This document shows, piece after piece, positions 26,627-35,851 of a DNA stretch of 64,000 nt. Source of the DNA: Alkalihalobacillus sp. LMS39 (GTDB lineage Bacteria; Bacillota; Bacilli; Bacillales; Bacillaceae_F). The DNA lies in NCBI RefSeq assembly GCF_022812285.1, contig NZ_CP093300.1, positions 930,001-994,000 on the forward strand. Direction: 5' to 3'. The notes under the pieces are model-generated. The model had not been told where the DNA came from. It saw nothing but the letters and a program-made list of their open reading frames with translations, and made no database searches. The position numbers and the translations under genes were made by a program. The first letter of the stretch is position 1; each line of letters begins with the position of its first letter.

Positions 26627-27465
26627 ATAAGCATAAAAAGCTCAGAGATGGCATTTATTATGTGTTCGTCCTCGCATTAGGGTTTGTCATGATTTATCCG
26701 ATTCTTTGGATGTTTGCAAGTTCTTTAAAGCCGTCTCAAGAAATTTTTAATAATGCGTTATCACTTATTCCGAGTGAATTTATGTGGGAAAACTATCCGC
26801 AAGGGTGGCAAGGATTTGGTCGGACAGGGTTTGATATCTTTTTTACAAACTCAGCGATTATTACATCACTAGTTGTGATTGGTTCGATTTGTTCTTGTAG
26901 TATTGTTGCCTTTGGATTTGCCAGGTTGAACTTTAAATTTAAAGGATTATTGTTTGCTTGTTTGATGGGTACGATTATGTTGCCTGTACAGATTACGTTA
27001 ATTCCACAATATGTGTTGTTTCATAATATTGGATGGGTCAATACATTTTATCCATTAATTATTCCAGCCTTTTTAGGAGGAACACCGTTTTTCGTCTTTT
27101 TACTCATTCAGTTTATTCGAGGAATACCACGGGAATTAGATGAAGCGGCAATTGTCGATGGTTGTTCTACAATAGGAATCTTTTGGAGAATCATTTTACC
27201 GTTATTAACACCAGCTCTTGTTACGGTTGCTTTATTCGCGTTCATGTGGACATGGGATGACTTTTTAGCACCGCTTATTTATTTGAATAATGCAAGCTTG
27301 CATACAGTTACTCTTGGTTTACGTAACTTTATGGATGCAGATGGAAACACAAACTGGGGACCATTACTTGCGATGTCATCGTTATCGTTAATGCCACAAT
27401 TTATATTATTTGCTTTTTTCCAAAAGTACCTTGTTCAAGGAATTGCGACAACAGGCTTAAAGTAA
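26623..27465 (+). CDS. Sugar ABC transporter permease (MalG/LplC-like)
   Basis: A 280-residue membrane subunit with six helices. The EAA loop reads ELDEAAIVDGCSTIGIFWRI followed by ILPLLTPALVT. The N-terminal helix is YYVFVLALGFVMIYPILWMF. It pairs with the upstream permease through overlapping start and stop. A terminator follows. Same transporter unit as the binding protein. Confidence 0.93.
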   Translation: MNKHKKLRDGIYYVFVLALGFVMIYPILWMFASSLKPSQEIFNNALSLIPSEFMWENYPQGWQGFGRTGFDIFFTNSAIITSLVVIGSICSCSIVAFGFARLNFKFKGLLFACLMGTIMLPVQITLIPQYVLFHNIGWVNTFYPLIIPAFLGGTPFFVFLLIQFIRGIPRELDEAAIVDGCSTIGIFWRIILPLLTPALVTVALFAFMWTWDDFLAPLIYLNNASLHTVTLGLRNFMDADGNTNWGPLLAMSSLSLMPQFILFAFFQKYLVQGIATTGLK

Positions 27466-27477
27466 GCATACAATTAC

Positions 27478-27512
27478 AGACTACCTGAATAGAAATCAGG
27501 TAGTCTCTATTA
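27478..27512 (+). terminator. Terminator after the transporter genes
   Basis: 11-bp stem AGACTACCTGA / TCAGGTAGTCT with a 7-nt loop; the T tail is weak (CTATTAT), so partial read-through into the GH105 gene is possible. Confidence 0.7.
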
Positions 27513-27552
27513 TGCAACTACATTATATAGAAAAAAATAGGAGGGCGTTATC

Positions 27553-28581
27553 ATGCCAAGATTAACATTTGATGAACAAGAAATTAAAACGGTTATTGAC
27601 CGAATTGTGGAGAGAACATTTAAAATGGATTTTAGCTGGGATTGGCCAGGTGGAGTTGCGTTTTATGGTGTTGCTGAAGCATATGAAGTGACAGGAGAAA
27701 AAAAATATATTGATTATTTAAAAGAGTGGATTGACCGCGAATTAGAAGATGGACTTCCTAAATTAACGGTCAATGCTTCATCACTAGGACATATTTTACT
27801 AACGTTATATAAAGTAACGGAAGAACAAAGATATATTGAGATTGCCACAGAAATGGCGGAATACTTAGTAAATGAAGCGGAACGATTTGATGATGATGTT
27901 CTTCAACATACGGTAAATGGAGATAAATATGATTTCCCAGAACAAGCGTGGGTGGACACGATGTTTATGGCAGGATATTTCTTACTTCGAATTGGTAAAT
28001 TACTAGACCGAGAAGATTTCTTTGAATTTGGCTTAAAACAATATCATGGCCATGAAAAGTTTTTACAAGATGATGATACTGATTTGTACTATCACGGTTG
28101 GGATAATCTTGCGCAAAACAATATGTCTAGTATCTTTTGGGCACGTGGCAATAGTTGGGCAGCCATTACAATGGCTAGAGCATTAGAGTACGTAGAAGTA
28201 CAACACCCTTCTTATATGATTATTGATGGGTCACTCCGAGATTTACAAAGTGCGTTAGTTCGGTTGCAATTAGATAACGGACTTTGGCCAACTGTTTTAA
28301 CGGATCCAACTTCATATCCAGAAGTATCAGGGTCAGCTGGAATTGCTGCTTCACTATTAGTGCGAGGAAAACTATATAACTCTTATATCCAAAAATCGAT
28401 TCAAGGCATGCTAGATCATGTGAAAGAAGATGGTTCTGTCTTAAGTGTATCAGCAGGTACAGCGGTTATGAATGATGAACAAGGATATAAAGATGTCCCA
28501 TATAAGCGTGTACAAGGGTGGGGGCAAGGATTAGCTCTCGTATTCTTTGCATCGTTGCTAAAAGGGAGAAATATTCAATAA
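27553..28581 (+). CDS. GH105 unsaturated rhamnogalacturonyl hydrolase
   Basis: A 342-residue cytoplasmic (alpha/alpha)6-barrel enzyme (YteR/YesR family) removing the unsaturated galacturonic acid from lyase-generated rhamnogalacturonan oligosaccharides. The catalytic Asp is Asp135 in EQAWVDTMFMAGYF. Other family parts are SWDWPGGVAFYGVAEAY near the start, DLYYHGWDNLAQNNMSSIFW, the WARGNSWAAITMARAL motif and the final RVQGWGQGLALVFFASLL. AGGAGGGC lies before ATG. Its product, 5-keto-4-deoxyuronate after ring opening, is the KduI substrate. Confidence 0.94.
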   Translation: MPRLTFDEQEIKTVIDRIVERTFKMDFSWDWPGGVAFYGVAEAYEVTGEKKYIDYLKEWIDRELEDGLPKLTVNASSLGHILLTLYKVTEEQRYIEIATEMAEYLVNEAERFDDDVLQHTVNGDKYDFPEQAWVDTMFMAGYFLLRIGKLLDREDFFEFGLKQYHGHEKFLQDDDTDLYYHGWDNLAQNNMSSIFWARGNSWAAITMARALEYVEVQHPSYMIIDGSLRDLQSALVRLQLDNGLWPTVLTDPTSYPEVSGSAGIAASLLVRGKLYNSYIQKSIQGMLDHVKEDGSVLSVSAGTAVMNDEQGYKDVPYKRVQGWGQGLALVFFASLLKGRNIQ

Positions 28582-28616
28582 AAGACAGAAAGCAAATTAA
28601 GATAGGAGTGTTTGAC

Positions 28617-30623
28617 TTGAAGTCTGTATCTGAAATTCTTCCTTATATGTCATTTGGGGGAGATTATAATCCGGAACAATGGTCTGAGGATGTATGGCTA
28701 GAAGATGCTAGATTAATGAAAAAAGCAGGAGTGAATCTCGTATCGGTTGGTATTTTCAGTTGGGGTGTTCTTGAACGAAACGAAGGGGAATTTGATTTTC
28801 AATGGCTTGATAAAGTGTTGGATATTCTTCATGCCCATGGTGTTGGTGTGAGCCTAGCAACCGCAACGGCTTCAACACCAGCATGGCTGTCAAAAAAATA
28901 TCCAGATTCGATTGCGATTGATAAACATGGTGTTCCTTATTCCTTTGGATCAAGGCAACACTATTCACCAACGAGCCCTGATTATATAAGACTTGTAAAA
29001 ATTCTCGTTCGAAAACTTGCCGAACGTTATAAAAATCACCCTGCATTAAAAATGTGGCATATAAACAATGAATATGCTTGCCATCTATCAGAATGTTATA
29101 GCGCCAATACGGAAAAAGCATTCAGACAATGGCTCATAGACCGATATGAAACGATTGAAGTGTTAAATGAAAAATGGGGGACAAATTTTTGGAGTCAGCG
29201 CTATAATGATTTCGATGAAATTATGTTATTAAATAACCCTCCAACATTTGCAAATCCAGGGCAAGAGTTAGATTATAAACGCTTTATGGATGAAGCTTAT
29301 TTGCAATTATATGTAACGGAGAAAGAAATTTTACGTGAAGTGACACCTGAAGTTCCTGTATTTACAAACTTTATGTTCAACTTTAAACCGCTAAATTATT
29401 TTAAATGGGCAAAAGAACTAGATGTGGTAACATGGGATTCTTATCCTGATCCAAGAGAAGGGATACCTGTTTCTCATGCGATGAATCATGATATTATGCG
29501 AAGTTTAAAGCAAGGTCAACCGTTTTTATTAATGGAGCAAGTGACAAGTCAAGTAAACTGGATGGATATTAATGTCATTAAACCTCCTGGAGTCATGAGA
29601 ACATTAAGTTATTCCACCGTTGGTCGCGGTGGTGACGGGATTTTATTTTTCCAATGGCGACAAGGGCGAGCAGGTGCAGAAAAGTTTCACGCTGCAATGG
29701 TTCCTCATTCCAATGATGAAAATAGCCGTGTATATAAGGAAGTTGTACAGCTTGGTCAAGAGTTGAAACAACTTGAGACTGTTGTTGGGGCAAGAACAGA
29801 TGCTAAAGTGGCGATTTTATTTGATTGGGAAAACTGGTGGGCCGTTGAACTTGGTTGTAAGCCTCATAATAAACTAAAGTATATTGACCGTGTGAAATTG
29901 TATTATCAAGAATTTTTTGAGCAAAACATTGCCGTTGACTTTAGACAAGCAAGCGATGATTTAAGTGGCTACGAGTTTGTCATTGCACCAATGCTTTATA
30001 TGATCAAAGAAGGCGATAAAGAAAATTTAGAGCAGTTTGTAGCTAATGGTGGTACATTACTTGTGACGTATTTTAGTGGCATTGCTGACGAAAATGACCG
30101 GATTTACCTTGGTGGATACCCAGGTCCACTCAGAGAATTGTTAGGGATTTATGTGGAAGAGTTTGATCCGTATCCAGAAGGAAAGTCAAATACATTACGT
30201 TATAACGGTCAGTCAGCCCCTTGTTATATATGGAGTGATGTTATTCATCTTGAAGGAGCAGAACAAATTGCTTCATTTGGTGAAAATTGGTACAAAGAAA
30301 AGCCAGCCGTAACGAAACATGCTTATGGGAAAGGCCATGCTTATTATATTGGAACAGAGCCAGACCGTGCTTTTTTAACTCCATTTATTGAACAGATTAC
30401 AACAGAGTTACACATTCAAGCTCCACTTAAAGCACCGCCTCGTGTTGAAGTTTTGCAAAGAAATACAGCCGAGCATAATCATATTTTTATTATTAATCAT
30501 AATGATGCTGAAGTGACCATCTCTTTACAAGAAAATGTGGAGTATGAAGAGCTGATAACAGGTGAAAGAGTTTCAAAACAAATAAAGGTGAATGCAGTTG
30601 ATGTTGCGATTTTAAAGTATTAG
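28617..30623 (+). CDS. GH42 beta-galactosidase
   Basis: A 668-residue retaining beta-galactosidase. Acid/base Glu152 in HINNEYACHL and nucleophile Glu307 in LLMEQVTSQVNW are seen, with the family start GGDYNPEQWSEDVWLEDARL. The trimerisation and C-terminal beta domains follow. TTG 28617 is chosen because TAGGAGTG lies 8 nt upstream; the longer frame overlaps GH105. Cytoplasmic. Likely acts on galactan side chains of rhamnogalacturonan I after import; galactose then enters the gal genes at 38-42 kb. Cys residues in ACHLSEC may form part of the family zinc site. Confidence 0.93.
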   Translation: MKSVSEILPYMSFGGDYNPEQWSEDVWLEDARLMKKAGVNLVSVGIFSWGVLERNEGEFDFQWLDKVLDILHAHGVGVSLATATASTPAWLSKKYPDSIAIDKHGVPYSFGSRQHYSPTSPDYIRLVKILVRKLAERYKNHPALKMWHINNEYACHLSECYSANTEKAFRQWLIDRYETIEVLNEKWGTNFWSQRYNDFDEIMLLNNPPTFANPGQELDYKRFMDEAYLQLYVTEKEILREVTPEVPVFTNFMFNFKPLNYFKWAKELDVVTWDSYPDPREGIPVSHAMNHDIMRSLKQGQPFLLMEQVTSQVNWMDINVIKPPGVMRTLSYSTVGRGGDGILFFQWRQGRAGAEKFHAAMVPHSNDENSRVYKEVVQLGQELKQLETVVGARTDAKVAILFDWENWWAVELGCKPHNKLKYIDRVKLYYQEFFEQNIAVDFRQASDDLSGYEFVIAPMLYMIKEGDKENLEQFVANGGTLLVTYFSGIADENDRIYLGGYPGPLRELLGIYVEEFDPYPEGKSNTLRYNGQSAPCYIWSDVIHLEGAEQIASFGENWYKEKPAVTKHAYGKGHAYYIGTEPDRAFLTPFIEQITTELHIQAPLKAPPRVEVLQRNTAEHNHIFIINHNDAEVTISLQENVEYEELITGERVSKQIKVNAVDVAILKY

Positions 30624-30624
30624 A

Positions 30625-30831
30625 AGGAAGAGCGCCTATCTTGTCTAAAGTGCCAGTAGCCTTCAAGTTTCCCTAATAGAGGATATCAAAAAGGAAAAGC
30701 GCCTTTTTGCAAGGAAGTAAGGAAGCACCAGGCTACACGCCAAGCCAGGAAGAGCTTCTGTCTTGTCTAAAGTGCCAGTAGCCTTCAAGCTTCCCTAATA
30801 GAGGATATCAAAAAGGAAAAGCGCCTTTTTG
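30625..30831. repeat. 85-bp direct repeat
   Basis: Copies at 30625-30709 and 30747-30831, offset 122 bp, nearly identical (shared AGGAAGAGC, CTTGTCTAAAGTGCCAGTAG and TTCCCTAATAGAGGATATC). The 37-bp spacer is unrelated. No coding frame. Confidence 0.9.
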
Positions 30832-30852
30832 ATATCCTCTTGTTGTTTTTTG
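30800..30852 (+). terminator. Long-stem terminator after the GH42 gene
   Basis: 17-bp perfect stem AGAGGATATCAAAAAGG / CCTTTTTGATATCCTCT with a 7-nt loop, then a T-rich tail. It is completed only in the second repeat copy; the first copy keeps the 5' arm and an 8-bp stub. Confidence 0.85.
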
Positions 30853-30907
30853 ATAGTTATTTAACATTTTTTATCTGTTCTTGTTTTGGAGCTCGTTTTA
30901 TAATTAA

Positions 30908-30921
30908 TGTAAGCACTTACA
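30908..30921. promoter_or_regulatory. Palindrome TGTAAGCACTTACA before the DUF624 gene
   Basis: Identical to the site before the ABC transporter, 21 nt before the start codon of the DUF624 gene. It suggests a shared regulator for transporter and YesL/M/N-type genes. Confidence 0.65.
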
Positions 30922-30942
30922 AATGAGAGGAAGGGTTGCTCG

Positions 30943-31593
30943 ATGAATTTTTCAGGGTTTACAACGGTAGTGAATGAGTGCTGTGAGTGGTTGATGAAAC
31001 TGGCTTTTTTAAATACACTGTGGGTTGTATTTTCGGTTCTTGGTTTAGGGATTTTTGGCTGGGCTCCAGCTACAGCGGCTGTGTTTGCTGTATTACGAAA
31101 GCGGCTTACGTCGAACGATGAATTTAAGATGTTACCGTTTTTTTGGAGTGTGTATAAAAAAGAATTTTTCAAAGCAAATCTCATCGGGGTGTTTCTCGTG
31201 TTTGGTAGCTGGTCTTTTTATTTTAGCTTAAGTACCCTCCTTTATTTACCACAGGCTGCCATGATTACGGTTGGGACGGTATTTTTTATAGCTCTCATTT
31301 TATATCTTATTGTTTCGTTGTTTATTTTTCCTGTGTTTACACACTATGACACGAATTTGCGAACATGTTTCCGTTATGCGCTTATGATTGGCTTAGCGAA
31401 CTTGCATTATTGTTTAATTATAGGAGTATGTCTCGGTATTATTGCCGTTTTATTTCACGCCTTTCCTGGTATCCTTTTATTTTATTCGATTAGTTTACCA
31501 GTCTGGTGTATCATTGCGATTTCTTTAAAAGTGTTTACGAATATGGAGAGTTTTGAGCAAAATGTCGAAGAAAATAGTTATACGTACAACTGA
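30943..31593 (+). CDS. DUF624 (YesL-like) membrane protein
   Basis: A 216-residue membrane protein with about five to six helices. The start TVVNECCEWLMKLAFLNTLW and the loop GWAPATAAVFAVLRK are typical of YesL/DUF624 proteins, which accompany YesM/YesN two-component systems and sugar ABC transporters. GAGGAAGG lies 9 nt before ATG. It probably forms an operon with the kinase and response regulator that follow after 84 nt. The molecular role is unknown; a signalling or transport accessory part is inferred. Confidence 0.85.
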   Translation: MNFSGFTTVVNECCEWLMKLAFLNTLWVVFSVLGLGIFGWAPATAAVFAVLRKRLTSNDEFKMLPFFWSVYKKEFFKANLIGVFLVFGSWSFYFSLSTLLYLPQAAMITVGTVFFIALILYLIVSLFIFPVFTHYDTNLRTCFRYALMIGLANLHYCLIIGVCLGIIAVLFHAFPGILLFYSISLPVWCIIAISLKVFTNMESFEQNVEENSYTYN

Positions 31594-31677
31594 TGAAAAG
31601 ATGCTAAAATAAGAGAGAGAAATAATACGATTCATTCTTGATTACAAAAAGAGGGATGTAATTCTGGGGGAATAAGA

Positions 31678-33426
31678 ATGAAGTTTTACAAGCAATACCG
31701 GATACGCCATCTTTTATTTGGTAGTTTTTTTCTCTTTATGGTCCTTATTTTTGGAGTAGTCATTTATGTTAGTTATCAATATTCTGTTCATGAAATTATT
31801 GAAACGACTACAGAATACCAAGAAAAAAACTTGAATTTATTAAGCGAAGATTTAGAAAGTAAATTAAGTACATTTGAAGGATATTCGATCGTGTTATCGA
31901 GGCAGCAAATTTATCGAGATGTTATTGGTGGAAGTAATACACAATTTGGACGAACGAGTTCAACACAATCGCTCACATTAGACTTTTCAAATATTGTGTA
32001 TAGTGTGCCGGCGATTCATTCTATCGAAATCTTTTTAAATGCGCCTCCGATTGATAATATTCAATATCCTGTCCGCTATTATCCGCTAACAGACAGTTAT
32101 GAAGAAGACTGGTTTTCTACATTAAATGACGAAACTTCAAGCTGGTTAGGATCAAGAATGGTTGATACGATTGCCGGAGAAAAGCCTGTCATTAGCTTCG
32201 GCAGACATGTGAATACATCAAGAGGGCTTTTGCAATCTGTGCTTATTATTAATCTTGACCCATATACACTGCAAGGGTGGCTAATGGGGTTTAGTGATGA
32301 ATCAAATCTAGTTTTGCTCGATAATAACGGCAATGTCATTTCAAGTACAAATTCTTTTTTTGACATCGGCGATACATTATATCAAAAAGTTGTCGAAGCA
32401 AAAGAGAAGCAAGGAGAAGCAAAGTCGACCTACCATGTAAGACACCAAGAAGACTTTATTGTAGCAACAGCGATAGATTCTGTAGATTGGACATTAATGG
32501 AAATTACACCTTATGATGACCTGATAGCGGGAAGTAGAAGGATGACATGGACATTAATCGCAATTGGAATCTTTTCTATCATGCTTGCGTTAGTCGGAAC
32601 TTTATTTTTAACGAGAAGTGTAACAAAACCAGTTGTTCATCTAGCAAATGTAATGGAAAACTACCAAATTAACCAACCGAAACCGCAATTGCCAGATGAT
32701 TATAAAAATGAATTTGGTCAATTGTATCGAGGGTTTGATGATTTAATTAGTCGAGCACAAACATTATACAAGTCATTAAATGAGCAAAATCGCAGACAAC
32801 GTGAAGCGGAAATCAAAGCATTGCAAGCCAATATTAATCCGCATTTTTTATATAATACGTTAGACCAATTAAATTGGATTGCGATTGAACGTGGCGATAA
32901 TGATATGAGCAAAATGCTAGAATTATTAGGGAAAATGCTTCGAGTCGGTCTCTCAAAAGGTGAGAGTATTATTACAGTTGAAGATGAAATCAAATATTTA
33001 CAGTATTACTTACAAATCCAAAAAATTCAACTTGAAGACCGCTTGGAATATATCATTCATGTTCCAAAATTCACTGACCGCTTTTTTATTCCAAAGCTGA
33101 CATTACAACCGTTTGTTGAAAACGCTATCATTCATGGGTTCCAAGATGGTCGATATGGGAAGGTTGACATTCATATCGTTGAGGAAGAAGAACATTTACT
33201 AATCCAAGTGTTAGATAACGGGGTCGGATTCCAAACGATCACTCCACATAAAAACAAATTAAATACGGGGGGATACGGGATTCGCAATGTCAATGAACGT
33301 CTAGATGTTTATTTTGGAAAAGAGGCGAGTGTTAATGTCGTGAATCGAGCAGAAGGTGGAGCAGCCGTATTAATTCGCATTCCGAAAGTTCGCGATAGAG
33401 ATAGTATTCAACATACTTCATTATAG
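31678..33426 (+). CDS. YesM-type sensor histidine kinase
   Basis: A 582-residue membrane kinase. Helix 1 (about residues 13-31), an extracellular dCache-like sensor domain (about 32-285), helix 2 (about 290-310, LIAIGIFSIMLALVGTLF), HAMP, then a His_kinase domain with phospho-accepting His in ANINPHFLYNTLDQLNWI. The ATPase domain shows LTLQPFVENAIIHGF, DNGVGF and GGYGIRNVNERL. It belongs to the LytS/YesM class that works with AraC-type regulators; sensing of an external saccharide, possibly through the binding protein, is inferred. Confidence 0.93.
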   Translation: MKFYKQYRIRHLLFGSFFLFMVLIFGVVIYVSYQYSVHEIIETTTEYQEKNLNLLSEDLESKLSTFEGYSIVLSRQQIYRDVIGGSNTQFGRTSSTQSLTLDFSNIVYSVPAIHSIEIFLNAPPIDNIQYPVRYYPLTDSYEEDWFSTLNDETSSWLGSRMVDTIAGEKPVISFGRHVNTSRGLLQSVLIINLDPYTLQGWLMGFSDESNLVLLDNNGNVISSTNSFFDIGDTLYQKVVEAKEKQGEAKSTYHVRHQEDFIVATAIDSVDWTLMEITPYDDLIAGSRRMTWTLIAIGIFSIMLALVGTLFLTRSVTKPVVHLANVMENYQINQPKPQLPDDYKNEFGQLYRGFDDLISRAQTLYKSLNEQNRRQREAEIKALQANINPHFLYNTLDQLNWIAIERGDNDMSKMLELLGKMLRVGLSKGESIITVEDEIKYLQYYLQIQKIQLEDRLEYIIHVPKFTDRFFIPKLTLQPFVENAIIHGFQDGRYGKVDIHIVEEEEHLLIQVLDNGVGFQTITPHKNKLNTGGYGIRNVNERLDVYFGKEASVNVVNRAEGGAAVLIRIPKVRDRDSIQHTSL

Positions 33427-33447
33427 AATTCACAAGGGGTGATCAAT

Positions 33448-35037
33448 GTGTGGAGTGTAGTTATTGTAGACGATGATAATAAGGTATTACGTGGGATGAA
33501 AAAAGTAATACCGTGGGAGAAGCTTAATTGTCAGTGGGTAGGAGAAGCCCAAAACGGAAAAGCGGGAATTGAAATCATTGAAAAAACACAACCAGACATT
33601 ATCATTACAGATATTTATATGCCGGTGATGAATGGATTAGAGATGATCCAAGAACTGAAGCAAACAGAGTTTGATAGTAAAGTGATTATTTTAAGTGGCT
33701 ACAATGATTTTGAATATGCCCGCCAGGCAATGAGGCTGAGAATCGATGATTATTTATCAAAGCCAGCTTCGATTGATACGATAACAGATGTGTTATATAA
33801 AGTGATTGAAAATCTAGAACAAGAACGAAAAGAGAAAGAGAAGGTCGTAGAATTACGACAAAAGGTCAGTATATATGAACCTTTATTAGAAAAACAGTGG
33901 GTGAAATCTGTCATTTCAGGAACGGCAGATGTTTGGAATACGCCAACTGAAGTTCAATCATTGGTAAGAAAATGGGAGACGAAAAACCATATTATTCTTG
34001 CAATGACATATGATGAATCTGTAGAAACATCTTGTTTGCAATCCGATTGGGACTTATTTCGATTTGCAGCAAGTAATATTATAGAAGAAGTAACAGAACA
34101 ATTTTTTGATGATTTCGAATATATTGAACACCATGTTTTCCAAAGCTCAATTTGTCTACATCTCGATAAAGAGGAAACAAATATCGAGGCGACCATTGAG
34201 GAATATAAAAGAATAATAGAGTCGAAATTCCAGGATTGTTTACAAGTGCAGGCAACAATCAAAGTAGGAACGATGAAAGAAGACTGGAGAGAAATCCCAA
34301 GTTCGATGAAAGATGCTCTTTTTCCAGGGGCACGGGAAGAAGCCGAGTCCAAAGAAGTTCCACAACACCTCCTTTGGTCACAATCCATGCAAGTGAGTCA
34401 AAAGCTATCAGAAGCGATTCGTTATGCTGATTATGATAAAGCTTGCCAGCTGATTAATGACTATTTTGCGAATGTGGAAAAATATCCTTTTCATAAAAAA
34501 GTGGCGGTCCGAATTGGAATTGAAATGTGGACAGTAATGACTTATTCGCTTTATGACATTGGGATAAAAAATGATGAAATGTACGCAAATGATTTTGATT
34601 TATATCAAGAGCTTTCTGACAAATCATCATGGGATGAAGTAAGGCATTATTTAAATGAAAATGTAAAACGAATGTGCAGTCATCAGCAATGGGAAGAAAA
34701 TAGTAAACACCGAAAATTAGTAGAGCAAATGATTGCGTATGTACAAAATCATTTAAGTGAAAATATTACCCTTCAAGACATTGCCAATGAGCTTTATATA
34801 TCTAGAAATTATTTAGGACAAATTTTTAAAAATATCGTCGGAGAATCATTTAAAAATTATATGACTCGTGCCCGTATGGAAGTGGCTAAAAAGATGATTC
34901 AAGAAGGCAATTATTTAATTTACGAAGTTTCTGAAAAAGTTGGGTACGTGAATCCAGCCTATTTCACAACGACATTTAAAAAATATACAGGTTATACACC
35001 GACAGACCTCATTCATAAAAAATCGGTGAATCAATAA
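33448..35037 (+). CDS. YesN-type AraC-family response regulator
   Basis: A 529-residue regulator. The receiver domain is at residues 1-120 with acidic patch VDDD and phospho-Asp in IIITDIYMPVMNGLEM; the switch lysine is in DYLSKPASIDT. A long linker follows, then a C-terminal AraC/XylS double HTH (TLQDIANELYISRNYLGQIF and VSEKVGYVNPAYFTTTFKKY). GTG 33448 is chosen, with AAGGGG 7-8 nt upstream; GTG 33439 overlaps that site. It is 21 nt after the kinase gene and would activate the transport and hydrolase genes. Confidence 0.93.
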   Translation: MWSVVIVDDDNKVLRGMKKVIPWEKLNCQWVGEAQNGKAGIEIIEKTQPDIIITDIYMPVMNGLEMIQELKQTEFDSKVIILSGYNDFEYARQAMRLRIDDYLSKPASIDTITDVLYKVIENLEQERKEKEKVVELRQKVSIYEPLLEKQWVKSVISGTADVWNTPTEVQSLVRKWETKNHIILAMTYDESVETSCLQSDWDLFRFAASNIIEEVTEQFFDDFEYIEHHVFQSSICLHLDKEETNIEATIEEYKRIIESKFQDCLQVQATIKVGTMKEDWREIPSSMKDALFPGAREEAESKEVPQHLLWSQSMQVSQKLSEAIRYADYDKACQLINDYFANVEKYPFHKKVAVRIGIEMWTVMTYSLYDIGIKNDEMYANDFDLYQELSDKSSWDEVRHYLNENVKRMCSHQQWEENSKHRKLVEQMIAYVQNHLSENITLQDIANELYISRNYLGQIFKNIVGESFKNYMTRARMEVAKKMIQEGNYLIYEVSEKVGYVNPAYFTTTFKKYTGYTPTDLIHKKSVNQ

Positions 35038-35052
35038 GGAAGGATGAACAAA

Positions 35053-35427
35053 ATGACAGACAGACAAAAAGGAAGCTGTGTGTGGTATATTCCAGATGGC
35101 TATATTCCTCCTTTAAGCTCAGGAACGTTAGAGAGCCATGAATCGATATGTGTATTAAATTGCTATCAACAAAATGCTAATTTAAAGATTACAATTTATT
35201 TTGAAGACCGTGACCCAATTGAACAAATTCCCTTTGTCGTAAAAGGAAAAAGAACGAGTCATATCCGAACGAGCAAATTAGAAAAAGAAGGACAACGCAT
35301 TCCAAAAGAAGTCCCTTATGCAATTGAAGTCGAAAGTGATGTTCCGATTATCGTACAATATAGTCGATTGGATTCAACCCAACAAGAATTAGCATTGATG
35401 TCTACAATGGCACACCCGTTAGCGTAA
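35053..35427 (+). CDS. ASRT-family (sensory rhodopsin transducer-like) protein
   Basis: A 124-residue all-beta protein resembling the Anabaena sensory rhodopsin transducer family (PF07100): GSCVWYIPDGYIPPLSSG near the start, ESICVLNCYQQNANLKITIY and SDVPIIVQYSRLDS near the end. No rhodopsin gene is present. ATG 35053 is chosen because AAGGAAGG lies 9 nt upstream; ATG 35044 abuts that site. It is the last gene of the DUF624-YesM-YesN operon, 15 nt after the regulator. The family has been proposed to bind small molecules, and its place here suggests a sugar or oligosaccharide ligand; that is inference. Confidence 0.8.
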   Translation: MTDRQKGSCVWYIPDGYIPPLSSGTLESHESICVLNCYQQNANLKITIYFEDRDPIEQIPFVVKGKRTSHIRTSKLEKEGQRIPKEVPYAIEVESDVPIIVQYSRLDSTQQELALMSTMAHPLA

Positions 35428-35512
35428 TACAGGATAAAATTTTTTTTAAAAGTGGTAAACTGTGAGGACTTTACTTAAAAGAAATATAAAATGAATCATT
35501 CTGCTTCAAAGG

Positions 35513-35557
35513 ATGTGCCAAAAGGGGAGAGAAACAACCTTTTGGCACATTCTTTTT
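35513..35557 (+). terminator. Terminator at the end of the sugar island
   Basis: 13-bp stem ATGTGCCAAAAGG / CCTTTTGGCACAT with a 12-nt loop, followed by TTCTTTTT. Confidence 0.9.
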
Positions 35558-35582
35558 CCATCAAGTCAAGCACATATAGATG

Positions 35583-35701
35583 ATGAAGGACAAAAGAGGC
35601 GAGGAAAGAGTGAGAAGTGTCCTTCATAAGCTTGATGAAGGACAAAAGAGGCGAGGAAAGCGAGAAAAGTGTCCCTCATAGAACAGATGGAGGGCAAAAG
35701 A
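35583..35701. repeat. Family 1 repeat array, locus 3 (52-bp period, two units plus decayed partial)
   Basis: Left arms at 35583, 35635 and (as ATGGAGGGCA) 35687, again 52 bp apart. The interior is AAAGAGGCGAGGAAAGAGTG..., different from loci 1 and 2 but still 25 bp. Right arms TGTCCTTCAT and TGTCCCTCAT. Follows the island terminator. Confidence 0.9.
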
Positions 35702-35851
35702 AATGTACGACAGGGTAGTTTTAAATATTATAGGGTTTTTATTAGAACAGCAATGGCTTAGCGATGCTCTTTTTTTAATGAACTTGCTTGTGTATATAAA
35801 TAAACAGTGGATACAACGAGTTTGTATAATAGTGAATATGAAAGGCTAGCA

